Part shown: positions 54,783-64,000 of the stretch, one piece after another
How the letters are laid out: each line of letters begins with the position of its first letter
Position numbering within the stretch: position 1 is the stretch's first letter
Assembly (NCBI GenBank): GCA_945859605.1
Contig: OX243821.1
Location: 18,411,235-18,475,234 of the forward strand
From: Lumbricus rubellus
Lineage: Eukaryota; Annelida; Clitellata; Crassiclitellata; Lumbricidae
Direction: 5' to 3'
DNA: 64,000 nucleotides
Notes under the pieces: generated by a model
Seen by the model: the letters and a program-made list of their open reading frames with translations, nothing else
Database searches by the model: none
What the model was told of the DNA's origin: nothing
Translations under genes and position numbers: made by a program

Positions 54783-57190
54783 GGTGTACAGGTTTCAGAT
54801 TACCCCCTCCTAAACATTACCCCCCTGCAAACTGTAAATTGAATCAATCCTCGCATTTATTGCACTAAAACTATCAGAAAAATGATCCCGCTGCTTGTTT
54901 GAGTCTGAAGATTTTCATCCGTCATCCCACTTCGTGGCTTGTTATCAATATTTTCATCTCTGACTAAAATACTAAATCGCTGCTGAAGTTACATGGAGAA
55001 ATGGCTTCGAGGCTATTATTTTTTATCCGATTAACTAAGTGTTAGTCATAAAAATCTCAGAAGCTGGATTGACGAAAACAACGTTTGAGAAATGAAAACT
55101 GGATGAAAGTTCTCTGTAGGTGAAATAGAAGCTGAATAAAGGTTCTTCAGAGGTGAAATAGAAGCTGGATGAAAGTTCTATGTAGGTATAATAGAAGCTG
55201 GATTGATGAAAACAACGCTTGAGAAATGGAAGCTGGATGAAGGTTCACTGGAGGTGAAATGGAAACTGGATGAAGGTTATTTAGAGGTGAAGTAGAAACT
55301 GGATGAAGGTTCTCTGTAGGTGAAATAGAAGCTGGATTGACGAAAACAACGCTTGAGAAATGGAAGCTGGATGAAGGTTCTCTGGAGGTGAAAATGGAAG
55401 CTTAATGAAGGTTCTCTAGAGGTGAAAAAAACCTGAAATAGAAGTAGAAGAAGAAATAGAAGCTTCCAAAAACCTGAAAGAGAAAGTGGACGAATGTATT
55501 ATATGAGGGTAACCTGAAACCGTAAGGGGTAGGATGAAACCGTTTGTGATTACCCCGGGGTATCTTGAAACCGGTTTCATCCTACCTCCGGTAATCTGAA
55601 ACCGGTTTCAAGTTACCTGGGGGTAATGTTTAGGAGGAGGTAATTTGAAACCTTTACACCGGTGTAAAGGTTTCAAATTACCCCCTCCTAAACATTACCC
55701 CCGGTAACTTGAAACCGGTTTCATCCTACCCCCCGGTTTCAGGTTACCCCCTCTGTATTCCGAATGAATTCCGTATATCCAGCTTTCATTTCACCTACAG
55801 AGAACCTTCATCCAGCTTCCATTTCTCAAGCGTCGTTTTCGTCAATCCAGCTTCTATTTCACCTACAAAGAAACTTCATCCAGCTTCCATTTCACCTGCA
55901 GAGAACCTTCATCCAGCTTCTATTTCACCTGCAGAGAACCGTCATCCAGCTTCCATTTCCCAAGCGTTGTTTTCATCAATCCAGCTTCACCTACTGAGAA
56001 CCTTCATTCGGTTTTCATTTCAGCTACAGAGAACCTTCATCCAGCTTCTATTTCACCTGCAGAGAACCTTCATCCAGCTTTTATTTCACCTACAGAGCAC
56101 CTTGATCCAGCTTCCATTTCACCCACGGAGAACCTTCATCCAGTTTCCATTTCTCAAACGTTGTTTTCGTCAATCCATTTAACTAAGTGTTAGACATAAA
56201 AATTCAGAAGCTGGATTGACGAAAACAACGTTTGAGAAATGGAAGCTGGATGAAGGTCTTCTACAGGAGAAATAGAAGCTAAATGAAGGTTTCCTGATGG
56301 TGAAATAGAAGCTGGATGAAGGTTTTCTATATGTGAAATAGAAGCTGGATTGACAAAACCAGGGCTTGAGAAATGGAAGATGGATAAAGGTTTTCTAGTG
56401 GTGATATAGAAGCTGGATGAAGGTTTCTGTAGGTGAAATAGAAGCTGGATTGACGAAAACAACGCTTGAGAAATGGAAGCTGGATTAAGGTTCGCTGGTT
56501 GAGAAATGGAAGTTGGATGAAGGTTCTCTAGAGGTGAAATGGAAGCTGGATGAATGTCTTATATGGGGGTAGCCTGAAATCGTAGGGGGTAGGATGAAAC
56601 CGGTTCGAGATTACCCCTAGGGTAATTTGAAACCGGCTTCAAGTTACCGGGGGGTAATCTCAAACCGGTTTCAAGTTACCGGGGGAAATGTTTAGGAGAG
56701 GGTAATTTGAAACCTTTACACCGGTGTAAAGGTTTCAGATTACCCCCTCCTAAACATTACCCCCTCTGCAAACTGTAAAATGCATCAGTCATCGCATTTA
56801 TTGCACTAAAAAAATCGGAGAAATCATCCCGCTTCTTGTTTTGGTCTGAAGATTTTGATCCGTCATATATGTTACTTCGTGGTTTGTTATCAAAATTTTC
56901 ATCTGGAACTAAAATACTTATCGCCGCTGAAGTTACAACGGAGAAAATGGCTTCGAGGCTGTTATTTTTTCGGATCAAAAAATTGATAACAAAACACGAA
57001 GTGGGATAACGGATGATATTCTTCAGACCAAAACAAGAAGCGGGATGATTTTTCTGATTTTATTAGTGCAATCAATGCGATGATTTATGCAAATCTAGTT
57101 TCCGGGGGTGGGGGTAATCTGAAACCGGTTTCAAGTTACGGGGGGGGGGGGTAATGTTTAGGAGGGGATTATTTGAAACCTTTACACGGG
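54783..57190. mobile_element. Three foldback family C elements, end to end
   Basis: Each unit begins GGTGTAAAGGTTTCAAATTA (or a close variant) plus CCCCCTCCTAAACATTACCC and ends with its inverse. The units are about 54783-55660, 55661-56722 and 56723-57190. Two junctions (55660/55661 and 56722/56723) are perfect palindromes, CCTTTACACC|GGTGTAAAGG. Units 1 and 2 hold dense core repeats (GAAATAGAAGCTGGATTGAC, GGATGAAGGTTCTCT). Unit 3 has an inverted AT-rich interior related to the left part of unit 1. Confidence 0.8.
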
Positions 57191-57424
57191 TTTACTATCG
57201 TGGCATGCAGCGAGTTCGCGTAACATCCATAAGCTTAACCCATTTAGCCCCGCTATGAGAAATAGCCACCGCATCAAGCTGCAGCTGATACATGTAGGCC
57301 TGGTATATTATCAATATGATGCCAATAGACTTCTGAAAGTGCAATTTTATTAAAAAATATTTGTCGTGACCTAGTTTCAAGACGTTGCGTTTTCGCAACA
57401 ACGGCAGGAAAGGTGAACTTTATC

Positions 57425-58265
57425 TAGGCATTAGTCCTCGAGACCAAAGTCTTGGTCTCGAGTGCGCTCGAGTTCGGTTTTGAAAGGCTTGGTCTTGAGA
57501 ATAAAAGTCTTGGTCTTGGTCTTGAGGGCCAAAGTCGTGGTCTTGGTCTTGGTCTTGATCGAGGTTCAAAGTCTTGGTTTTTCATAATTATATTATAATA
57601 ATAACTAATAAAATTATAATTATATAGTAGAAAATGAAATCATGGTATAATATGGCAGTTCATGTAGGCCTAATACAATATAATAAACAGCAACTAAAAA
57701 CTATAATTTTGTCAAATTTTCAGAGGAAAATTATTTTATTTCTGGGCGCTTTCTCCGCTGGAAATGTCCAGATACGCGGCATACGCCATGGCAGGATTTA
57801 AAAAAAAGACTCACGATTTCTAAATTTATATCCAGTGCTTGAAAAGATGCTGCGCGTGCCAGCAACTTCAGCACCTGTAGAACGTATTTTTTCGCATGGT
57901 GGAATTTTCATGAGGCCACGCCGGGCAGCATATACCCGAATCCCAAGCCTTGGTCAGAAAATGAATTGGTTCTGTTAAAATGCAACAGCCATTTGCAATA
58001 ACATTGCACATAATCACATTAAGGAGTTTTGTAGGCACGAACTGAACTAGGAATTCTCTGCAGTTTGGTTATAGAGTTGCTTTGTTTGAATAAAATACGT
58101 TTTCATTAAGATAGCAGAACCTGCATTTTCGCAAGGTCTTGTCTTGGTCTTGAGACCAAAAGTCTTGGTCTTGTCTTGGTCTTGAGCCCAAAAGTCTTGG
58201 TCTTGGTCTTGAGGTTCAAAGTCTTGGTCTTGGTCTTGAGGTTTGAGGTCTTGACAACAACACTG
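57425..58265 (+). mobile_element. hAT fossil with CAAGACC-type subterminal repeats
   Basis: Arms of TCTTGGTCTTGAGACCAAAG repeats flank a middle. The right end CAACAACACTG corresponds to a CAGTGTTG terminus. At about 57830-57930 the plus strand reads LEKMLRVPATSAPVERIFSH then GGIFMRPRRA, the hAT C-terminal domain, continuing after an interruption as SENELVLLKCNSHL (57955-57995). The interruption (57928-57949) is GCATATACCCGAATCCCAAG plus CC, the terminus of MITE family D. Confidence 0.75.
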
Positions 58266-58324
58266 TGCATTATAAAGGTGAATGTGACTATGTATGAATG
58301 TGTGTTTTCTAGTATGTAGGCTAC

Positions 58325-58855
58325 GTGGTTGTAGGACATTATCCCCCCTGGACATTATCCCCCCCGGACACTATCCCCCCCGGACATTATCCCCCCGGAC
58401 ATTATCCCCCCCGAAGTAGGACAATATCCCCCCCAGTATTACCCAAAAATGATAGACGCTAATAAGTCTATGAAGTTCAAATCACGTTAACAAACCTTTG
58501 TGGGCCTACTGACTGTATACGATTCCAATTCGTTCATTCATCTATAATGACGACACTAACCCTAACACTAACCCTAACCGACCCTCACGACACTTACACT
58601 GACCCTAACCGACCCTCACGACACTTACACTGACCCTAACCGACCCTCACACTGACCCTAACCGACCCTCACGACGCTTACCCTGACCCTAACCGACCCT
58701 CACGACGCTTACCCTGATTTGTACATGAAGGGGGGATAATGTCCGGGGGGATAATGTCCTACGAAAAACCGGGGGGGATAATGTCCGGGGGGGATAATGT
58801 CCGGGGGGATAGTGTCCGGGGGGATAGTGTCCAGGGGGGATAATGTCCGTTTACC
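58325..58855. mobile_element. Foldback family A, copy 5, with telomere-like interior
   Basis: The left arm has CCCCCCGGACATTATCCC units and the right arm has GGGGGGATAATGTCC units. Between them are CCCTAACCGACCCTCACG repeats (58560-58715). This is the most regular copy of the family. Confidence 0.8.
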
Positions 58856-58899
58856 AGCCTATGTGTTATATTGGTAAACGTGTATTTTAGTATTGTAAA

Positions 58900-59726
58900 T
58901 TATTCGCTCATCTTCGCTCGCTGCAGCATTGTTATTTTTAATAAATCCAACTTCTAGTTTGGCGAGAATCCTTTTCATCGATCCAGCTTCCGTTTAGGTA
59001 AGAGTTAGTTAGATAAATCCAGCTTCTATTTCGTCAGCAAATATTTTTCATCAATATAACTTTAATTTCATTTAAAATTATCGTTTATCAATCCAGCTTC
59101 AATTTCACCAAGATTGTTTTAATTAATCCCTCTTCTATCACAATAGAAATATAATTTCATCAATCCGACTTCTATTTAGAAAGAACTCTTTTCGTCAATC
59201 CGAGTGGTACTCGACTAATGCTGAAACCCATGCAATGGCGAAGAATTTACCATACTAAAATTTATACACGTTCACCGTTATATTGCACTAGGCCTATTTG
59301 TAGATATCCCTTTATGCGCTTGAAAATGAAAATTAACGATAAGGTAATACTACTTTCTTGCTTACTTACTTACTTACTACACACAAGCTACGCATGAACA
59401 AGATGACTTCACTTGGTGTCGTTTCAATACGCCATATTTCGTTCAAATATTCGCACTCAACTTCTTTTAAAATTTCTATCGTCAGCTGAACTATTTACTT
59501 TACAGTTATTTGCTTTGCTATTATCGTTCCGCATTTATCGTCAATCGATTGGTGTTTCTTAGAATATTAGTGTTGATTGTGACAAGAGGCAGCGTTTGTT
59601 CCTCTTCAGATCCCAGAAGATTTTGTCCATTATGTCAAACATATTACGATCATCATCCGATACCAGCAATGACGATCAATCGAATGGCGACTCATGCTGT
59701 AAGTTAATTTCAGAGTGCTCCGGTTT
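58900..59726. repeat. Antisense core-motif units, then unassigned sequence
   Basis: 58920-59210 carries about eight ATCCAGCTTCTATTTCG-type units. 59350-59380 is a CTTACTTACTTACT microsatellite. 59400-59726 contains short frames without recognisable domains. Confidence 0.6.
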
Positions 59727-60267
59727 GCATTTACCCAAATCCAAATACGTATAGCACTTAAGAGATATTTTGTTTCCGTGAACTGGTAGTTGGATGATCT
59801 ATGTAAACACGATATTACTGCTGACGTACTCCAATATTGGAGTATCATTAGAAGCTGGGAGGGCATATTAATTAACAGAAGTAGAAGTTAGATGATCGGC
59901 TAAACCATGGTTTTATGCTAAATTATTAATGTAAATCTAGGGACTGGATGAACGATCAAAATAATTTGAGTTGAAGTAGAAGTTGGATGAGTAACGGAAA
60001 TGTTATAGTAGAATTACACATTAATGTATCTTCTCCTTCTTTAGGTAAGCTGCCTCTCGGCAGGTCCAGATGCCCAACGACGCCACTCTTCTCGAGCACA
60101 ACATCGAGAAGAGTGGCGTCGTTGGGCATCTGGACCTGCCGAGAGGCAGCTTACCTAAAGAAGAAGAAGATACATTAATTGGATGAGCGATGATAACATG
60201 GCTAAAAATGTTTTAAATAATTTTACGATGCTATACGAAATGACCCAATTGGGTTTTAGATAAATGC
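59727..60267. mobile_element. MITE family D, copy 4, with 9-bp TSD
   Basis: Diverged ends GCATTTACCCAAATCC and TTTTAGATAAATGC. The perfect 9-bp duplication CTCCGGTTT is at 59718-59726 and 60268-60276. It contains GAAGTTGGATGAG units and is enlarged by the palindrome at 60020-60179. Confidence 0.85.
60020..60179. repeat. 160-bp near-perfect palindrome
   Basis: Two 75-base arms (60020-60094 and 60105-60179) differ at one position and are separated by a 10-base loop, AGCACAACAT. It interrupts family D copy 4 between GAATTA-type and TTGGATGAGCG text. The right arm is open in a frame reading EKSGVVGHLDLPRGSLPKEE. The transcribed form would be a 75-bp hairpin. Confidence 0.93.
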
Positions 60268-60823
60268 CTCCGGTTTAGGTCATAATTGGTTTTTAGTTTA
60301 ATCAATCCTGCATCATTTTAGGCAGCAATTACTTTAAAATCAATATAGCTCCTATTTGATTAAAGTTATTGTTCATAAATCTAACACAGATGTTAACGAG
60401 ACCTTAAAAAATCTAACTTCCAGTATTTTCATCAATCAGACTTCTATCTAGTGAGAACTCTTCTCGACAATCAGACTTGCATTTGATCAACGTTGAAACT
60501 CATGCAATGGGGAATAATTTGCAATGCTAACACATTAACTCTGCTTTCTTAAATAGCCTAGGTTCAAATACGGCATGAAAGACATTAGTTTAATTTGCAA
60601 CGTTAACAGCGGTTTAACATAAAGTTTTCAATTTTACGCTTTTATTTGGGTAATCTATTTTGGACGATTCAAGACTCTTAGATTCAAGACTTTGTTATCA
60701 CCAAGCATCAACAACGTCAACGAATTCAAGCAGTGCACATTCATTTCAGCGACATTATTATTGATAAATCATATTGCAGTTATATAGAATTGCATTTAGC
60801 AATGATATTATTTCTTGATGTAG

Positions 60824-63712
60824 TGGCAGTATTCCAACCAGATGACGATTCGTTGTGTGGAAAGTTCGCTTCATTGAGTTACACAACAACGGTAAGCTAA
60901 ATGCAAATTAAATCAGCATGTGAGCCTAAAATATCTTCCTTATATCTATGATTTGCGAATTCCTTGAACATAAGATAAGGTAAAATATTCTTTAATAAAC
61001 CATTGGATGAATTTTCTATGGATGCGCATTTTAGTGTAGGCCTACAAACATGGTAAAATAAACGTTGGCCTACATCATCTATAGATATAATTACAGAGAG
61101 TCAACAGTCATCCAAAGCCATACTTGGAAAGTAGCCATACTGGGAATTCTGTTACTGCAGCATAGGCCTACACATTGTAGCATACTGCATCGTATCTATA
61201 GTTTATATAGCACCTTTCAGAGAATGACAAGTTAGAGGTGCTACCAGGAGAAAAAAACAGCGGTGGATGCCTTTTATTAAGTGATTGACAGATTATGCTG
61301 AGGAATTCATGACATGTTTTTCTGATGCAATTTCTTATCCTAATATTGTAGCTGCACGATCTACCGATCGAGTTACTTCAATGTATCCTCGTTGAAGTTG
61401 TGACTATGGAAGTGAAGGAAATGAAGCTGGCTAAAAGTGTGTGGAAAGAAAAATCCGGTCCAGTGATTAGCAAACTTCGATCTGTCTGTTCGCATTGGAG
61501 CTGCAGTCTTGGGACCAACTTCTTCCAAAACGAAGTTCACAGAGCTCTAGACCGCATGAGTAAGTTTGCATAATGGAATAGACGGTGTCACGACAACTCG
61601 TCCATAGACAACTCGTCCAACGACAACTCGTCCACGGACAATTGGTCCACCGACAACTCGTCCACCGAAATAGAAGCCGGATTAACGAGAGAGCGCTTGA
61701 GAAATGGAAGCTGGATGAAAGTTCTTTATTTACGAAATAGGAGCTGGGTTTATGAAAAAAAGTCTAATGGTTTTCTTGCTTAAATAGAAGCTGAATTGAC
61801 GATTTTCATCATGTGTCTCAACATGCATCCAGCTTTTATTTCAGATAGAAAAAACTTGATCCATCTTCCATTTCTTAAGCGGTTTTTTTATCAATCCAGC
61901 TTCTATTTCAGCTGTAGAAACCTTCATCCAGCTTCCATTTCTCAAGCGTTTTCTCATTAATCCGGCTTCTATTTCGGTGGACGAGTTGTCGGTGGACCAG
62001 TTGTTCGTGGACGAGTTGTCGTTGGACGAGTTGTCGTTGGACCAATTGTCGTGGAACCGGAATAGACTGTGTGGTGTCATGCTTGCAAATAACTTAACTA
62101 TGAATTAGAATCATAACCAATGTATTTAAGTCAGTCGCCTGTCAGTGTTATGTGTACACAATTTTATCTTTCATTCATTTTATCAGTTGAATGTCATACT
62201 TTTCATTCTATTAAATTCTATTTATAAAGCGCCTCTCACATGTACCATCTATCTTGAGGCACTCCCAGTATGAATAACTCCTCAAAAATACATCTTAAGA
62301 GCATGACAGGAAGAAATAATATTACTCCCAGAACATATATCGCGCTGAGATCTTATTTAAGGGAGCGCTGCCTGCAGGAAACAGCTGGGTCTCTCAAAAA
62401 CAGATGAGAGCAAGAAAACTAAAATTTGTAGGGCTTCTGAGTAGACTCCTTGAGCACTGTATAAATTTTCTGAATGAGTGGCAATGATCCAGTAGCAATT
62501 ACTCATTGCAGTATCTGTTTACAGAAAAGATGAACCTCAAAGTGGCTCTGTAAAATGCCCCCTCTAGTAAAAACAGCTCTATTAAAATTGCCGAAGATCA
62601 TAATGAGCCATTGCCATCGAGCAAATCCCGGTCAATGTTTTTAAGAAAAAAATTATTGCACAATCTTCTTAACTCCGGTAGTACAAAGTTCAATACCATA
62701 TTTACTCTAGTTTGTATGCATGAATGCAATCTCATAAGTTGAATAAATTGGGTTCACCATTTGGAAACATTTCCGTAGAACATGTGCATGTCATTTCGTC
62801 GGTGCAGGTCGTAATCGCAGTAATTTTTTATTTCCAGCCCAGGAGCTGTTTAGTGTGGAGATTTTGCTTCAGTGTGCCATCGAGCAAAACACCTTCAAGG
62901 TGACTTCACTGAGAAATGATATTTTCATTCATACCGCCGGAGAAAATATACTTGTTTTCGATCGCAGGAACTTGCCAGTGGTGAAAGGTCTCATCCCGCT
63001 AACAGAAATTCTCCTTATCGACATAACAGCTTGCATCGTATCCAACTGCGTGTTTATCTTAGGTCTTCAGCAAGACGAGGATTTCCTGTCAGTCTTACGC
63101 ATGACAATGGGTGACGGAGAACTGGCTGTTCGCATTACAACTTGGATTCGTGATCTAAGGCGGGCATTTTCGACTATATCCACATCTGCTGATGGCAAAA
63201 TAATGATCGCCTCAGGGCAGAGAGAATCTGATCTTCCAATTGTGAGCATTTACAATGCAGATGGTTCCTTGCAGCATAAAATAATGTTGTCACCGGGTAT
63301 TTATTGTTTCGATTTGGGCGGAAAGGTCCTCATGAAGTCAAATGGGAACCTTGTTTTGGTTTCACTTAACGACCAACGTAAAGCTCTGCTAACGGAGATA
63401 GATATGAGTGGAAGCATCATACGCCAATACCAGTCAACACTTGGTGCCGACATAGCTGTAAATTTTGCTGATTCTGAGGGCAGAATTGTGATCAGTGAAA
63501 CGTCCAACAAACAAGAGCTTTTGGACTCGGAGTTGAATCTCTTGATTGTTACTGGCGCAGAACTGAACGGAAGCGAGCCAGGTTATCATCATAAACTTCA
63601 CTACGATAGCGAGAAGAATGAGTTAGTGGGTATTTTTCTTAAATACTCTAGTGGCAATATTCTAACCATATTCCGTTTCAAAGGAGAAAGTGACAGCGTT
63701 AACAAACGCTAG
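60824..63712 (+). CDS. F-box plus beta-propeller protein, gene 2
   Basis: Paralogue of the gene at 17261 with matching exons: 60824-60891, 61352-61559 and 62838-63712. The donors and acceptors are equivalent and the phases agree; exon 1 is one codon longer (ACA ACA ACG). The F-box exon opens LHDLPIELLQCILVEVVTME and keeps KLRSVCSHWSCSL. The propeller exon has IYNADGSLQHKIML, MKSNGNLVLVSLNDQRKALL and IDMSGSIIRQYQS, and is intact to TAG at 63712. It probably acts as an SCF substrate receptor (family inference). The start exon is not identified. Intron 2 carries foldback B4 with its own TSD. Exon 2 differs from gene 1 by few changes, while the propeller exon has diverged more. Confidence 0.75.
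61584..62058. mobile_element. Foldback family B, copy 4, with 9-bp TSD
   Basis: Starts GGTGTCACGACAACTCGTCC and ends GGACCAATTGTCGTGGAACC. The perfect duplication GGAATAGAC is at 61575-61583 and 62059-62067. Arms contain CGACAACTCGTCCAC units followed by CGAAATAGAAGC; the centre is an inverted pair of core units. It is the best-defined member of family B and lies 24 bases past the F-box exon donor. Confidence 0.92.
62200..62837 (-). repeat. Antisense LINE/SINE 3' tail and unassigned intron
   Basis: 62205-62275 reads on the minus strand as ACTGGGAGTGCCTCAAG ... GAGAGGCGCTTTATAAAT, the same tail as the LINE at 18620. The rest of the intron up to 62837 has no recognised feature. Confidence 0.6.
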
Positions 63713-64000
63713 CTATGGAAACAATGTTGATTAAACGTTGCGGACATATCGTGTAATAATTGTTTCCTGCTAAAAGCACCTGCACAGGGAACTGTGTTGC
63801 AAAATATGTTCGGTTTGAGATTTTTATAATTCAGAATTCGTTTGCAAACTTCAGGTAAATAAGTGTTGCTTGTATCGTTTTTTTTGCTTCAAGCACTTTA
63901 CTATAAGTAATTTTTTTATGAAGTTTGTGAGAATGACACTTTAGTACAAGGAACCGTATTAAAAAGTATTTTTTCTTGAGATATATGTTGAGAAATTTAA
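63713..64000 (+). other. 3' UTR region of F-box gene 2
   Basis: Begins AGCTATGGAAACAATG, similar to the sequence after gene 1's stop. No AATAAA is seen before the window ends. Confidence 0.5.

Noticed and set aside
55709..56462. Repeat proteins such as ENLHPASISPAENLHPASIS
   Set aside because: Translation of the 33-bp core units in foldback C; the period is a multiple of three, so frames stay open by chance.

Overview
The window is eukaryotic: spliced genes with GT-AG introns, C2H2 zinc-finger arrays, BTB, F-box and GT8 families, tRNA-derived SINEs, LINEs and cut-and-paste elements with clear target-site duplications (TSDs). The gene content points to a metazoan, and the repeat style suggests a marine invertebrate, possibly a deuterostome. 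The sequence alone does not fix the species. There is one 200-base assembly gap (16001-16200).

Layout. 1-2355 is a 25-bp satellite lying inside or beside an intron of a BTB (Kelch-like) gene whose first coding exon is at 2664-2961 (minus). 5146-10228 (minus) is a complete enoyl-CoA isomerase gene with three tandem, frame-compatible copies of its terminal exon, ending in SKL, SKY and SKI. 11535-15895 (plus) holds four exons of a glucoside xylosyltransferase (GXYLT-type GT8) gene; its C-terminal exons are missing. Two paralogous F-box plus beta-propeller genes with the same exon structure lie at 17261-20589 and 60824-63712 (plus). Between them are three paralogous C2H2 zinc-finger genes (27862-29856, 45821-47539, 52245-53777) and several broken zinc-finger pieces.

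From 21 kb to 62 kb the sequence is mostly mobile DNA. Foldback or MITE families with different terminal caps (called A to E here) share a degenerate core motif of about 33 bp. A piggyBac pseudogene and several hAT fossils and hAT MITEs are present. A deletion derivative of an IS630/mariner-type element lies further left, at 15.2 kb. A 9.1-kb LTR retrotransposon (34900-44045) has apparently identical 1588-bp LTRs. It encodes Gag and protease from an ORF that starts inside the 5' LTR, carries an unrecognised second ORF and has no reverse transcriptase. It sits inside a TIR element that itself sits inside a 28-bp minisatellite.

The most unusual signals are the isomerase terminal-exon triplication with divergent C-terminal tripeptides, the LTR-initiated gag element, a 160-bp near-perfect palindrome with an open reading frame (60020-60179), and the shared core inside differently capped foldback families. 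All family assignments come from reading motifs by eye; no database search was run.
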